From positions 1-27,294 of the forward strand of contig CAKAPZ010000003.1 in the NCBI GenBank assembly GCA_916720015.1: a stretch of DNA of 27,294 nt. The letters run 5' to 3'. Shown here one piece after another: positions 7,645 through 15,719 of this stretch (position 1 is the stretch's first letter; each line of letters opens with the position of its first letter). This DNA is from an uncultured Atopobium sp. (GTDB taxonomy: Bacteria; Actinomycetota; Coriobacteriia; Coriobacteriales; Atopobiaceae). The notes under the pieces were generated by a model. That model had not been told where the DNA came from. It was given only the letters and a program-made list of their open reading frames with translations, and made no database searches. The position numbers were made by a program, and so were the translations under genes.

Positions 7645-9047
7645 TATCGAACAACCTCTTTTTGTGCAAGATCTGCTACCAGCTGCTTAAAGACACGGCC
7701 ACGCTGAGCCATGCCAGAAAACTCATCAAATGATGAGCATGCAGGCGAAAGAAGCACTACAGAACCTGGACGAGCAAGCTCCACTGCACAAGCAAAGGCT
7801 TCACGCATATGAGACTCTTCTGCAATTTCTGCACGTCCACCAGAAACACGACGGAGCGCCTCTGCAAAGCGAGGACCAGCCTCTCCAAAGCAGATTGCGT
7901 ATGCACAGGTAGCGGACACCTTCTGAGCAAACTCATCAAGCTCTGTGCCCTTATCGTGACCGCCAAGTAGCAAAATAACGTCTTTACCTGGGAACGAGGT
8001 TAATGATTTTTCAACTGAATCAGTGTTTGTTGCTTTGGAATCGTTAACGTACAAAACGCCATTAACCGTATCAACAGGCTCAATTCTGTGCTCAAGCGGC
8101 ATAAAGTCCAACAGAGCATGCCTAATAGAAACAATATCAAGTCCCAGGAATAAGCCACATGCAGCTGCAGCAAGAGCGTTGAGTGCATTGTGCGCTCCCC
8201 TAATGTGGAGTGCATCAGCTGCTACAAGCTCCATCTCTTTACCAGATAGCCTGACTACCAGCGCTCCATTGCGTACAAAGGCGGCGTTTTGCGTACCGGG
8301 ATCTGTCTGAGCAAGATGGCATACGGCAATGCCGCGAGCTTCAAGGCGAGAAGACACGTCTTGGCAGAACTCATCCAAGTCAGAGACAATTGCCAGGTCA
8401 TTTGCATCAAGGTTGGCAAAAATCTTCTCTTTAGCTGCTGCATACGCCTCGAGTGAACCATGCCACTCAAGGTGATCCGGCGTAATGTTTAAAAGCATCG
8501 CAACATGAGGATGCAATTTTTGAGTAGTAGCAAGCTGGAAGCTTGAAAGCTCTGCTACAAACCAGCTCTTAGGTTTTCTCTCTGCAAGTTGGTCCGTAAT
8601 AGTTAATCCGATATTGCCAACAGCACTTGCATCAAGACCCGCATACTGCAGAATAGACGTGGTCAAGCTTGTGGTGGTAGTTTTACCATTTGTGCCGGTA
8701 ATACCAATCCACTGTGAAGGGCTCTCTTGATAGGCAAACTCTGGCTCGCCCATAATTTGCTTAGAAGCTGCCTTTGCACTGACGAACAGCTCAGAAGTGT
8801 CTGGAATACCAGGAGATGCAATAGCCAGGTCAAAGGTACCCTTAACCTGATCGGAGCCGCATTGTACCTGTACGCCTGAGTCTGCAAGCTCTTGGACCTT
8901 CTCGCCAACAGTAGCATCTGCGCCGCCCACAAGAGTTACGGAAGACACACGACCCTCTGGCTGCTGCAGCAAATACGTGCAGACAGAGACGCCGGTCTTA
9001 CCAAAACCAAGAACACAAACATTTCCAAATGTTTCTAGAAGCGACAC
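7644..9047 (-). CDS. murD: UDP-N-acetylmuramoyl-L-alanine--D-glutamate ligase MurD
   Basis: MurD adds D-Glu to UDP-MurNAc-L-Ala in the cytoplasm. The N-terminal Rossmann motif CVLGFGKTGVS is at 11-21 and SPGIP at 78-82. The ATP-binding P-loop is GITGTNGKTTTT (115-126), followed by NITPDHLEWHGSLEAY, VNDSKATNTDS, LLLGGHDKGTEL and SPACSSFDEFSGMAQRG. I choose the GTG at 9045-9047 because AGGA sits 8 nt upstream, giving 467 aa. An upstream in-frame TTG at 9069-9071 has its nearest purine-rich stretch only 2 nt away. The stop overlaps the ftsW start by one base, which implies coupled translation. Confidence 0.95.
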   Translation of the reverse strand: MSLLETFGNVCVLGFGKTGVSVCTYLLQQPEGRVSSVTLVGGADATVGEKVQELADSGVQVQCGSDQVKGTFDLAIASPGIPDTSELFVSAKAASKQIMGEPEFAYQESPSQWIGITGTNGKTTTTSLTTSILQYAGLDASAVGNIGLTITDQLAERKPKSWFVAELSSFQLATTQKLHPHVAMLLNITPDHLEWHGSLEAYAAAKEKIFANLDANDLAIVSDLDEFCQDVSSRLEARGIAVCHLAQTDPGTQNAAFVRNGALVVRLSGKEMELVAADALHIRGAHNALNALAAAACGLFLGLDIVSIRHALLDFMPLEHRIEPVDTVNGVLYVNDSKATNTDSVEKSLTSFPGKDVILLLGGHDKGTELDEFAQKVSATCAYAICFGEAGPRFAEALRRVSGGRAEIAEESHMREAFACAVELARPGSVVLLSPACSSFDEFSGMAQRGRVFKQLVADLAQKEVVR

Positions 9048-9076
9048 GCAAACGGTCCTTTCTAAGAGCAATACCT

Positions 9077-10108
9077 TTAATGAAGCTGGAAGTACAGAGC
9101 AAAGCCCAGAGCAGCAAATGCGCCGGAAATAATCCAGAATCTAAAGACTACTTTTGTCTCGTTCCAGCCAAGTTTTTCAAAGTGATGATGCAGTGGAGCC
9201 ATCAAGAATACGCGCTTTTTAGTTGCCTTGTAGCTGACAACCTGAATGATAACGGACAGTGCCTCGATGATAAAAAGACCGCCCATGACCAGGGAAACTA
9301 CCTCAGTCTTGGTAAGGACAGCTAGAGCTGCAAAGGCAGCGCCCCAGGCAAGAGAGCCGGTGTCTCCCATAAAAATGCTTGCAGGATAGCTGTTAAACCA
9401 CAAAAAACCAATACAAGCGCCTGCGATAGATGCGGCAAAAACAGCAAGGCTACTCTCGCCATAGCGGAAAGCTACCGCAGCCATAAAAATCATGACGACC
9501 ATAACGCAGCCACCAGCCAGGCCATCAAGGCCGTCGGTCAGGTTAACAGCGTTGGAGAGGCCAGCCATGAGCAAAAAGACAAAGAAGAGATACAGCCAAG
9601 GGATAGAAATACTGTTTCCGCCTAAATTGACGGTAGTAGTAAGGATACCCAGGTTGATATCAAGGCCACCAGGGAACGCAATAATGGGCGTAATGCCCCA
9701 AATGTTAACTGCTGCCAGGCAAAATGCAACAGAAATGGTAATAAGCCCAGCCATCTTCTGAGATGCGGTAAGGCCAAGGCTTCTACCATGAGCAACAGAC
9801 TCGATATCGTCCAGAAGACCAAGCGAGCCTGTGAGCAGCATAGCTGCCATAGCAAGAATGAGGTCGGTGTTCCACTGAGCAAGCGCAACGCAGGTCAGCA
9901 CAATGCTTACCAGCATAACGACGCCGCCCATAGTAGGAGTACCCTGCTTGACCAGGTGCTGCTGAGGGCCGTCAGCGCGAACCTGCTGGCCCACTCCCTC
10001 TTTCTTCATCAGTTTGATAAAGAGTGGCATTAAGGTCAACGTGATGATGCAGGAGACACCAAGTGCTACAAACACCTGGTATGTTGGGTAAATAGTCTGG
10101 TAAAACAT
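9077..10108 (-). CDS. mraY: Phospho-MurNAc-pentapeptide translocase MraY
   Basis: This polytopic membrane enzyme moves phospho-MurNAc-pentapeptide from UDP to undecaprenyl phosphate, giving lipid I. It has 343 aa with about ten hydrophobic segments. Family motifs are HLVKQGTPTMGG (51-62), LLDDIESVAHGRSLGL with the Mg-binding Asp pair D100-D101, NAVNLTDGLDGLAGG (186-200), FMGDTGSLAWGAAFAAL and the HHH motif in PLHHHFEKLGW near residue 305. Its ATG overlaps the murF stop by one base (TAATG), with AAGGAG 10 nt upstream. murD follows after 29 bp. Confidence 0.98.
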   Translation of the reverse strand: MFYQTIYPTYQVFVALGVSCIITLTLMPLFIKLMKKEGVGQQVRADGPQQHLVKQGTPTMGGVVMLVSIVLTCVALAQWNTDLILAMAAMLLTGSLGLLDDIESVAHGRSLGLTASQKMAGLITISVAFCLAAVNIWGITPIIAFPGGLDINLGILTTTVNLGGNSISIPWLYLFFVFLLMAGLSNAVNLTDGLDGLAGGCVMVVMIFMAAVAFRYGESSLAVFAASIAGACIGFLWFNSYPASIFMGDTGSLAWGAAFAALAVLTKTEVVSLVMGGLFIIEALSVIIQVVSYKATKKRVFLMAPLHHHFEKLGWNETKVVFRFWIISGAFAALGFALYFQLH

Positions 10109-11544
10109 TACTCAGTAACTCCTTTTACAAAAATATCAAGCTGGGCAGACCTCGATGCCTTGGCGAGAAGAACGTCTCCTTGCGCAAGTACTGGTCCGAG
10201 CACGGTAAGCGCTTCGTTGACATCGCTGAACTGTTCAATTTTATCTTCCGAGAAACCCATAACGCGCGCAGCTTCAACCATTTCACGCGCGGCTCCCGTG
10301 CCAACAAAGGCAACAAGGTCTGGGTTCTTAGCAGCAATATAGGCGCCCACATAACCATGAAGGCGCTTCTCCTCTGGTCCAAGCTCACCAATCTCTCCGA
10401 TAAGAGCAATGCGGCGACCTACCGCTGGCATCTGCATCAACACGTCAAGCGCTGCAGCTGTTGAGTTAGGGCTTGCGTTGTAAGAATCGTCAATAATCTT
10501 GGCACCACAGGGTGCGTCAAGTACCGAAAGACGCATACGAGTGGCAGGCATCTGCTCAATAGCCTCTGCAGCAGCGTCAAGGTCAAGACCAAGCGTCTCT
10601 ATAGCCTCAAGTGCCAAAAGAAGGTCATCTACCACAACGCGCCCAGGTACCTCAAGGGTTACCGTGCGTGACCAGCCGGACGCAGCAACAATAGTGGCAG
10701 TTGGAAGGCCCTCCTCGTCAAGAGTGACCTGCTGCGCGCTCATGACGTCAGCTTCTGTGGCGCCCACTGTCTTGCAAACAACATGAGCAGGGCGAGCAAA
10801 CTCATCTGCAATGAACTTGGTGTAGTCCCCTGCCGAAGCCTGAATAAGCGTAGGTTCAATTGAGCCAAATGCACGCATGCCCGAGACAATCTCTGCCTTG
10901 GCGCGCGCAATGTTTTCTCTGCTGCCGAGAAGACCAATGTGGCTGGTACCAACGTTGGTAATGACTGCCACTGTTGGACGAGCAACCGAGGTGAGCCTGG
11001 TAATCTCGCCGGCATGATTCATGCCCAGCTCAAGAACAAGCACCTCTGTGTCTTCCGGAGTGGAAAGTACTGTGAGAGGCAGGCCAATGAGGTTATTGTG
11101 GTTGCCAGCAGTAGCATGCACACGGCGGGTAGCGCCAATGCCACGACGAAGCATTTCTTTGGTGGTAGTTTTACCAACCGATCCGGTTACACCCACAACC
11201 AGCCAGTTTGGATGGGCTTCTCGCCAAGCAGCGGCAAGAGCCAGCAGAAACGCCTCACAGTCATCGTCAGCGGCTTCAAGAACGCTGACTCCTGTGGCGG
11301 CCAGGTTGTCAAGCAGATTGTCTGCTACAGGCTCAGATGCCACTACAACAGCAGCGCCCGCCTGGGCAGCAGATAAAAGATAGGAGTTTCCATTGACCTT
11401 CTCGCCAGCAAAGGCCACGAAGAGCGAGCCTTCCTGGACCTCGCGAGAGTCGATGACGGCCGCGCCCGCAACCTCGCGGGTTCCGCGGTGGAGCAGTCGT
11501 GCATGAGTAGCTGCGACTATCTGTTCAACCGAAAGCTTAACCAT
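10108..11544 (-). CDS. murF: UDP-MurNAc-tripeptide--D-Ala-D-Ala ligase MurF
   Basis: MurF completes the cytoplasmic precursor by adding D-Ala-D-Ala. At 478 aa it shows the N-terminal VIDSREVQEGSLFVAFAGEK region (30-49), the P-loop GVTGSVGKTTTKE (118-130), AGNHNNLIGLPLTVL, LELGMNHAGEITRL and IIDDSYNASPNSTAAALD. The NHNN and NASP motifs distinguish it from MurE, as does the lack of a MurE substrate motif for meso-DAP or L-Lys. The ATG has AGGAG 5 nt upstream and lies 8 bp after ftsI. murE, normally between these two genes, is missing. Confidence 0.96.
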   Translation of the reverse strand: MVKLSVEQIVAATHARLLHRGTREVAGAAVIDSREVQEGSLFVAFAGEKVNGNSYLLSAAQAGAAVVVASEPVADNLLDNLAATGVSVLEAADDDCEAFLLALAAAWREAHPNWLVVGVTGSVGKTTTKEMLRRGIGATRRVHATAGNHNNLIGLPLTVLSTPEDTEVLVLELGMNHAGEITRLTSVARPTVAVITNVGTSHIGLLGSRENIARAKAEIVSGMRAFGSIEPTLIQASAGDYTKFIADEFARPAHVVCKTVGATEADVMSAQQVTLDEEGLPTATIVAASGWSRTVTLEVPGRVVVDDLLLALEAIETLGLDLDAAAEAIEQMPATRMRLSVLDAPCGAKIIDDSYNASPNSTAAALDVLMQMPAVGRRIALIGEIGELGPEEKRLHGYVGAYIAAKNPDLVAFVGTGAAREMVEAARVMGFSEDKIEQFSDVNEALTVLGPVLAQGDVLLAKASRSAQLDIFVKGVTE

Positions 11545-11552
11545 GAGCTCTC

Positions 11553-13352
11553 CTAGTTATTGATTGGTTGAATATTAAGGCGTGTAGCTGCGTCTTTTGC
11601 AAATTGCGAGAAGACCACAGCGGCAGATTGCGATGCAAGTTGGTAAGTATCGTTAAATCCAACGTAAACCATCAAATCAGATTCTGATGGATTCACGATA
11701 CCGCAGAAGGAAGCAACAAAACCGGAATTCTCGCCGTACGAGCCGGTTTCTTCCACAACCTGCTGGCCCGTACCTGTTTTACCAGCAACAGTATAGCCAT
11801 AGATACCTGCACGAACACCGGTACCCTCTTTGACAACGGTAGTCATCATGTCAAGCTCGGCCGCAGCTGTGGAAGCGGAAATAACGTCTTTAGTAGGCCA
11901 GGTAACCTCTTGACCGCCCTTAGAAACCATAAAGTGTGGAGTCACCATAGTTCCCTTATTAGCAACAGCGGTATATGCGCGAATAACCTGGATAAATGGG
12001 ATTGCAAGGCCCTGACCAAACGCCATGTTTCCGCCAGTTGGGCCTTCATATTCGTCCAGAGAGCGGACAATTCCTGTAGCTTCACCAGGGAAGTCAATGC
12101 CTGTGGCGTGTCCGATGCCGAACTTATCAATTCCTGCTGCAAAGCGCTCATCACCTATGAGCTGTGTCTCGAGGAAGGCCATACCAACGTTAGAGGAACG
12201 CCTGAGCATCTCTCTTACGCTCATGTCCATGGCGCTGGTACGCCAATCGTCGTCGGTAACCTTGTTATCGCCAACTTTGAGCTCGGTTGGGATATTGAAG
12301 GTTGAATTTGGACCAAAGAGGTTGTTATCTATACCAATTGAGGTGGTGATTACCTTAAATACGGAGCCTGGCTCATAGATACTTGAGACAAGCTTGAGGT
12401 TGAGGGATTCGTAGTCAACGCCGTTATCGCTCTTAAAATCTGGCAGAGGGTACGAAGCTGCGGCATAAATCTCTCCGGTACGAGGATTCATTGCCATAAT
12501 TGAGCCACCCTGCTGGGGCTCAATGTCTTTTACTGCAGCAGTAAGCTGCTCTTCTGCCTTCTTCTGCAGCTCAATATCAATGGAAAGAACAATGTCCTGT
12601 CCATTTTGTGCCTCAGTGATGTTTGAGGTACCGCCAGCAATTGGCGTACCACCAGCGCCGGTCTCAACAATCATGTGGCCATTAGTACCTGCAAGGATAT
12701 CGTTGTAGTAATACTCAAGGCCAGAAGCGCCCTCGTTGTCTGCGTTTACAAAGCCCAGAATCTGAACGCCAACGTTGCCATAGGGATAGACACGCTTGGT
12801 GTTATTAACAAAATAGACGCCCTTGAGGTTTTTCTCGTCAAGTGCTTTTTCAATCTTGGAAGCAGTGTCCGTGTCAACACGACGACGCACGTAGACAAAG
12901 GTGGTGTCTTGCTGCAGGTCTCCAAGATAGTCTGAAGGGCTTCCGCCTAAGAGCGAGGCAAAAACCTGAGCTACAGTGCTGGCGTCTTTGATCTCTGAAG
13001 GGTTGGCGTAGATGTCTTTGCAGTCAACGCTCATGGCTAAGACATTGCCATTGCGGTCGTAAATGGTACCGCGACGAGCGTGCAAGACAATATCGTTGGT
13101 GCGGTTATTCTCGGCGCCCTTTGCAAGATCTGCTGCCGTAAAGATTTGCAGCCAAGCAAGCCTAAGAACAACAATTGCCACCATAAGGGCCATAGCAGTT
13201 GCTACACGACGGAGTCTACCTTCAGGGCCAACACCATCCGAGCCACCGCTGCTACCACGATGACCACGAAAATGCACACGAGAGGCCTCGTCGTACGAGG
13301 CCTCAGGAGTTTTTCTGCGCGATGCGCGAGTATGTCGATTCTGCGTACTCAC
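11553..13352 (-). CDS. ftsI: Septal class B penicillin-binding protein (FtsI/PBP3-like)
   Basis: This transpeptidase crosslinks septal peptidoglycan as the partner of FtsW. A basic cytoplasmic head (1-48) is followed by one membrane anchor (about 49-71) and the dimerisation domain, starting near HARRGTIYDRNGNVLA (91-106). The transpeptidase domain has all three catalytic motifs: SVFK (S330-K333), SSN (386-388) and KTGT (525-528). The 599-aa protein ends soon after the catalytic domain, with no PASTA repeats, unlike many Gram-positive division PBPs. The GTG start at 13350-13352 lies 16 bp after the ftsL-like stop. Its SD is poor (AGG about 13-15 nt away), so the exact start is less certain than the product. 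Confidence 0.95.
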   Translation of the reverse strand: MSTQNRHTRASRRKTPEASYDEASRVHFRGHRGSSGGSDGVGPEGRLRRVATAMALMVAIVVLRLAWLQIFTAADLAKGAENNRTNDIVLHARRGTIYDRNGNVLAMSVDCKDIYANPSEIKDASTVAQVFASLLGGSPSDYLGDLQQDTTFVYVRRRVDTDTASKIEKALDEKNLKGVYFVNNTKRVYPYGNVGVQILGFVNADNEGASGLEYYYNDILAGTNGHMIVETGAGGTPIAGGTSNITEAQNGQDIVLSIDIELQKKAEEQLTAAVKDIEPQQGGSIMAMNPRTGEIYAAASYPLPDFKSDNGVDYESLNLKLVSSIYEPGSVFKVITTSIGIDNNLFGPNSTFNIPTELKVGDNKVTDDDWRTSAMDMSVREMLRRSSNVGMAFLETQLIGDERFAAGIDKFGIGHATGIDFPGEATGIVRSLDEYEGPTGGNMAFGQGLAIPFIQVIRAYTAVANKGTMVTPHFMVSKGGQEVTWPTKDVISASTAAAELDMMTTVVKEGTGVRAGIYGYTVAGKTGTGQQVVEETGSYGENSGFVASFCGIVNPSESDLMVYVGFNDTYQLASQSAAVVFSQFAKDAATRLNIQPINN

Positions 13353-13368
13353 AACGTATATTTTACGC

Positions 13369-13788
13369 CTAAGCGTTGTTGTTTACATCTACAACAGGGC
13401 GATTTGTCTCAAGAGTCATGCCGTAATTCTGAGTAGCAATGCGCTCAATGCGTGTAGTGCTTGCAAGCAGAGAGCGAGAAACGCGCAGGGAATCGTTAGT
13501 TGCAGTTGTTGCACGCATTTCATTTCTGATGACGTTATTAGCCTGAAGAGTAGAAACCGTAGCGGTAGAGATACCAATACGGACAACACCAAGTGTCAGA
13601 AAGAGTGCTGCAGCAACAGCAATAAGCTTGACACGCTGGATGAACTGGCTGCTTACGCCACGGCGAGCATCGGCATCAAGGCCGCCACCAGGGACAACCT
13701 CAAAAGATGTGCGAGTGCTCTGTTCAGGAGCGTACTCATGCTCAAACTGAGTTGTGCGTGCTACAGCTTCTGATCCGTAACGTGCCAT
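13369..13788 (-). CDS. ftsL: FtsL-like septum protein
   Basis: This 139-aa protein has a polar N-terminal part (1-50), one membrane segment (about 53-72) and an extracellular stretch that could form a short coiled coil (about 75-118). FtsL proteins diverge too much for motif-based recognition. The call rests on size, membrane topology and place between rsmH and ftsI, where ftsL sits in nearly all dcw clusters. FtsL would bind FtsQ and a DivIC/FtsB partner and help activate FtsW-FtsI. The ATG at 13786-13788 has AAGGGA about 10 nt upstream. The end is Asn-rich (VDVNNNA). Confidence 0.78.
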   Translation of the reverse strand: MARYGSEAVARTTQFEHEYAPEQSTRTSFEVVPGGGLDADARRGVSSQFIQRVKLIAVAAALFLTLGVVRIGISTATVSTLQANNVIRNEMRATTATNDSLRVSRSLLASTTRIERIATQNYGMTLETNRPVVDVNNNA

Positions 13789-13846
13789 TAAACTTCAATC
13801 CCTTCAAAAACTTCTTAACAACAAGCAACAAGTGCTATGGGGTACT

Positions 13847-14830
13847 TCATTTCTCTGGGTCGCGTTTAACCGCTACCCGCATCAGGGCGCTTCTCGCCCT
13901 TGGGTTGCGCTCAATCTCTTCTGGAGTAGCCACAAGAGGTTTGCGCGTAATCACGTCAACTATCGGCACTTGACCGCACATACAAACCGGAAGGTCTGGC
14001 GGGCAGATACAACCTTGGCTGAGCTCGGAGAACACGTGCTTGACAATGCGATCTTCAAGCGAGTGATACGAGATTACGCAAATCCTGCCTCCTGGATTAG
14101 CCCAGGCAATTGCAGAACGTAGTCCGCGTTCCAAAACCTCAAGCTCGTGGTTCACTTCAATACGAAGTGCTTGGAACGTCTTTCTGGCGGGATGTCCGCC
14201 GTGACGACGCGCTGCTGCGGGAATTGCCGCCTTGATTACCTCAACAAGTTCAAGCGTCGTTTGGATGGGACGCTTTTCTCGCGTTTGCACAATGCGTCGT
14301 GCAATGCGGGAGGCAAATTTCTCGTCTCCGTAAATTCGAAGGATTCGGGCGAGGTCGGCTTCGTTATAGGTGTTGATGACCTCTTGTGCAGTTGGAGTTT
14401 GTTTGCCCGGGTCCATTCGCATATCCAACAGGGCATCTTCGTGGTACGAAAAGCCTCGCTCTGGGATATCAAGCTGAGGAGAAGAAACACCAATGTCAAA
14501 GAGGAAACAGTCAACTCCGGGGACTTCTGCAGAGACGAGAAGTTCATCGAGGTCGCCAAAGTTTCCCTTAAGCGGCAAAAACTCCGCGTTTGGTACTTCT
14601 TGCTTCAGGCGAGCAGCTGCTGCTTGATGAGCCATTGCATCCTGGTCAATTCCAATGGAAAGACCGTCTGGAGCAATCAGCTTTGCCATCTCTACGGTGT
14701 GGCCCGCTCCTCCCAAGGTGCAGTCGCAAACAACTTCACCTGGCTTGGGGTCCAGCTCGCGCAGCACTTCTGCAAGCATTACTGGTTGGTGCCGATATTC
14801 GACTTTCAAGTTACCGTCTTCTACCTTCAC
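13847..14830 (-). CDS. rsmH: 16S rRNA (cytosine-1402-N4)-methyltransferase RsmH
   Basis: RsmH (formerly MraW) uses SAM to methylate N4 of C1402 in the 16S rRNA decoding centre. The SAM-binding motif is DCTLGGAGHT (36-45). LFDIGVSSPQLD is followed by RGFSYHEDALLDMRMDP, then HPARKTFQALRIEVN and the ISYHSLEDRIVK motif. A Cys-rich segment near the end (GCICPPDLPVCMCG) is also usual for the family. At 327 aa the length is typical. It starts with GTG at 14828-14830, 15 bp after mraZ, with GAGG about 10 nt upstream. It is the usual second gene of the dcw cluster. Confidence 0.96.
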   Translation of the reverse strand: MKVEDGNLKVEYRHQPVMLAEVLRELDPKPGEVVCDCTLGGAGHTVEMAKLIAPDGLSIGIDQDAMAHQAAAARLKQEVPNAEFLPLKGNFGDLDELLVSAEVPGVDCFLFDIGVSSPQLDIPERGFSYHEDALLDMRMDPGKQTPTAQEVINTYNEADLARILRIYGDEKFASRIARRIVQTREKRPIQTTLELVEVIKAAIPAAARRHGGHPARKTFQALRIEVNHELEVLERGLRSAIAWANPGGRICVISYHSLEDRIVKHVFSELSQGCICPPDLPVCMCGQVPIVDVITRKPLVATPEEIERNPRARSALMRVAVKRDPEK

Positions 14831-14845
14831 GATCTTCTCGCCTCA

Positions 14846-15280
14846 CTAGGCGCCAAAGATGAGGTCCTCGAGCGTTGCAACGCGGTCATCTGCCGAGAAG
14901 AGGCTATTCCACTTGTTGGTGTTCCAAATCTCAAAGTGGTCGCCGTTACCGACAATAGTGACGTCGCGGTCAAGCTGGAGCTTCTCCCTAGCCTGTGGAT
15001 CGGACTCGTCAATCTTTCCCAGAGCAACGCGGCCGGCCGAGTCAATGTCGACGGTTGTTGCTGCTGCGTTCAGCATGCGAAGTGCTGTGACGTCGTCGCG
15101 GTTCCTTGGGTTGAGGTTCAGACTTGCAATCCAAGCCTCATACGCCTCAGGTGAGTAGCCGTAAAGCGCGTCCTGTCGACGGAGCAAGATGACAACATCG
15201 CCAAGCTGCTTGCGCTGAGCTGCAGGAAGAGTCACGCGAATCTTGGAGTCCAGCGAGCGCTGATACTGACCAGTAAGCAT
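14846..15280 (-). CDS. mraZ: Transcriptional regulator MraZ
   Basis: MraZ is an AbrB-fold DNA-binding protein that forms rings and in several bacteria controls its own dcw operon. At 144 aa it has two half-domains. The first carries DSKIRVTLPAAQR near the N-terminus; the Gly of the usual D-x-x-G-R signature is replaced by Ile. The second carries the canonical DSAGRVALGK. The ATG at 15278-15280 has a very strong SD, GGGGGAG. The frame stays open much further upstream, but that part covers the promoter and operator and is not protein-like. Four GTGT boxes at 10-bp spacing lie about 120-150 bp upstream of the start, supporting autoregulation. Confidence 0.95.
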   Translation of the reverse strand: MLTGQYQRSLDSKIRVTLPAAQRKQLGDVVILLRRQDALYGYSPEAYEAWIASLNLNPRNRDDVTALRMLNAAATTVDIDSAGRVALGKIDESDPQAREKLQLDRDVTIVGNGDHFEIWNTNKWNSLFSADDRVATLEDLIFGA

Positions 15281-15381
15281 GTCTCCCCCTTTCACGTTGG
15301 CGCCCCTTGCCGCGTGGGCTGTGTTTGTGTTGTGTGTGCGCGGCAATGCTTGGGCATAGTCCGTCGATTGAACGTGAAATA

Positions 15382-15410
15382 AATATAACTCATTCCGACA
15401 CTTACACACA
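15382..15410 (-). promoter_or_regulatory. Candidate dcw-operon (mraZ) promoter
   Basis: The -10 hexamer TATATT lies at 15387-15382 on the minus strand. Seventeen bp upstream is TGTGTG (15410-15405), a poor -35 inside the GTGT box array. A weak -35 overlapped by operator boxes would suit a regulated promoter. It predicts a leader of roughly 95 nt before mraZ. Confidence 0.5.
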
Positions 15411-15431
15411 CTAGAAAACACTTTCCAACAC
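15398..15431 (-). promoter_or_regulatory. MraZ operator: four GTGT boxes, 10-bp period
   Basis: On the minus strand GTGT occurs at 15431-15428, 15421-15418, 15411-15408 and 15401-15398, exactly 10 bp apart, with the last three preceded by A. One box per helical turn matches the known layout of MraZ operators (TGGGN repeats in E. coli; AAAGTGT-type repeats in mollicutes). The array overlaps the -35 region of the candidate promoter. Confidence 0.7.
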
Positions 15432-15509
15432 CAAGTATTTTTCTTATGGTCTAGCTGGGGTTTAACGTAGATACGAGATATGACATTTTGACCACAATAT
15501 GTAGTGTTT

Positions 15510-15541
15510 AAAAAAATCCGAACTACAAAAGAACGGATTTT
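15510..15541 (-). terminator. Intrinsic terminator after pyrG-xerD
   Basis: Perfect 8-bp arms AAAATCCG (15541-15534) and CGGATTTT (15520-15513) enclose a 13-nt loop. On the minus strand the run continues to seven T residues (15516-15510). It lies 179 bp after the xerD stop and before the mraZ promoter, separating the two transcription units. The T-run is much shorter on the plus strand. Confidence 0.75.
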
Positions 15542-15719
15542 CTTAGCCTTAAGCACGATTTATTAAATTTTTTATGTCGTGAAAATTTTTGAGGAAATTG
15601 TGGTGAACTCGTGGCGAAAATCACACGTTGCCCTAACGAAGCCTTCGCCTTGCTTTTACGCGGTCATCACTTTGCCCCACGCCTGTCCCACGCTTGCTCC
15701 GCGATTGCGTCAAGCGCGA
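15542..15719 (-). other. Non-coding stretch between xerD and its terminator
   Basis: I see no credible gene on either strand. It holds two copies of GCGTGGG spaced 11 bp apart (15693-15676 on the minus strand) and an AT-rich half next to the terminator. It would be a long 3' untranslated region of the pyrG-xerD transcript. Together with the mraZ leader, operator and terminator it makes up the 439-bp gene-free region 15281-15719. Confidence 0.5.

Noticed and set aside
14147..15154. A 335-codon open frame on the plus strand
   Set aside because: It lies wholly opposite rsmH and mraZ, which have clear family motifs. Its translation is Cys/Val-rich without domain character.
15281..15556. Upstream extension of MraZ by about 92 codons
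   Set aside because: The stretch holds the leader, -10, GTGT boxes and part of the terminator, and MraZ proteins normally have about 143 residues.
15675..15693. Two GCGTGGG copies as a second MraZ operator
   Set aside because: There are only two copies, the spacing is 11 bp, and they lie upstream of the terminator, far from the mraZ promoter.
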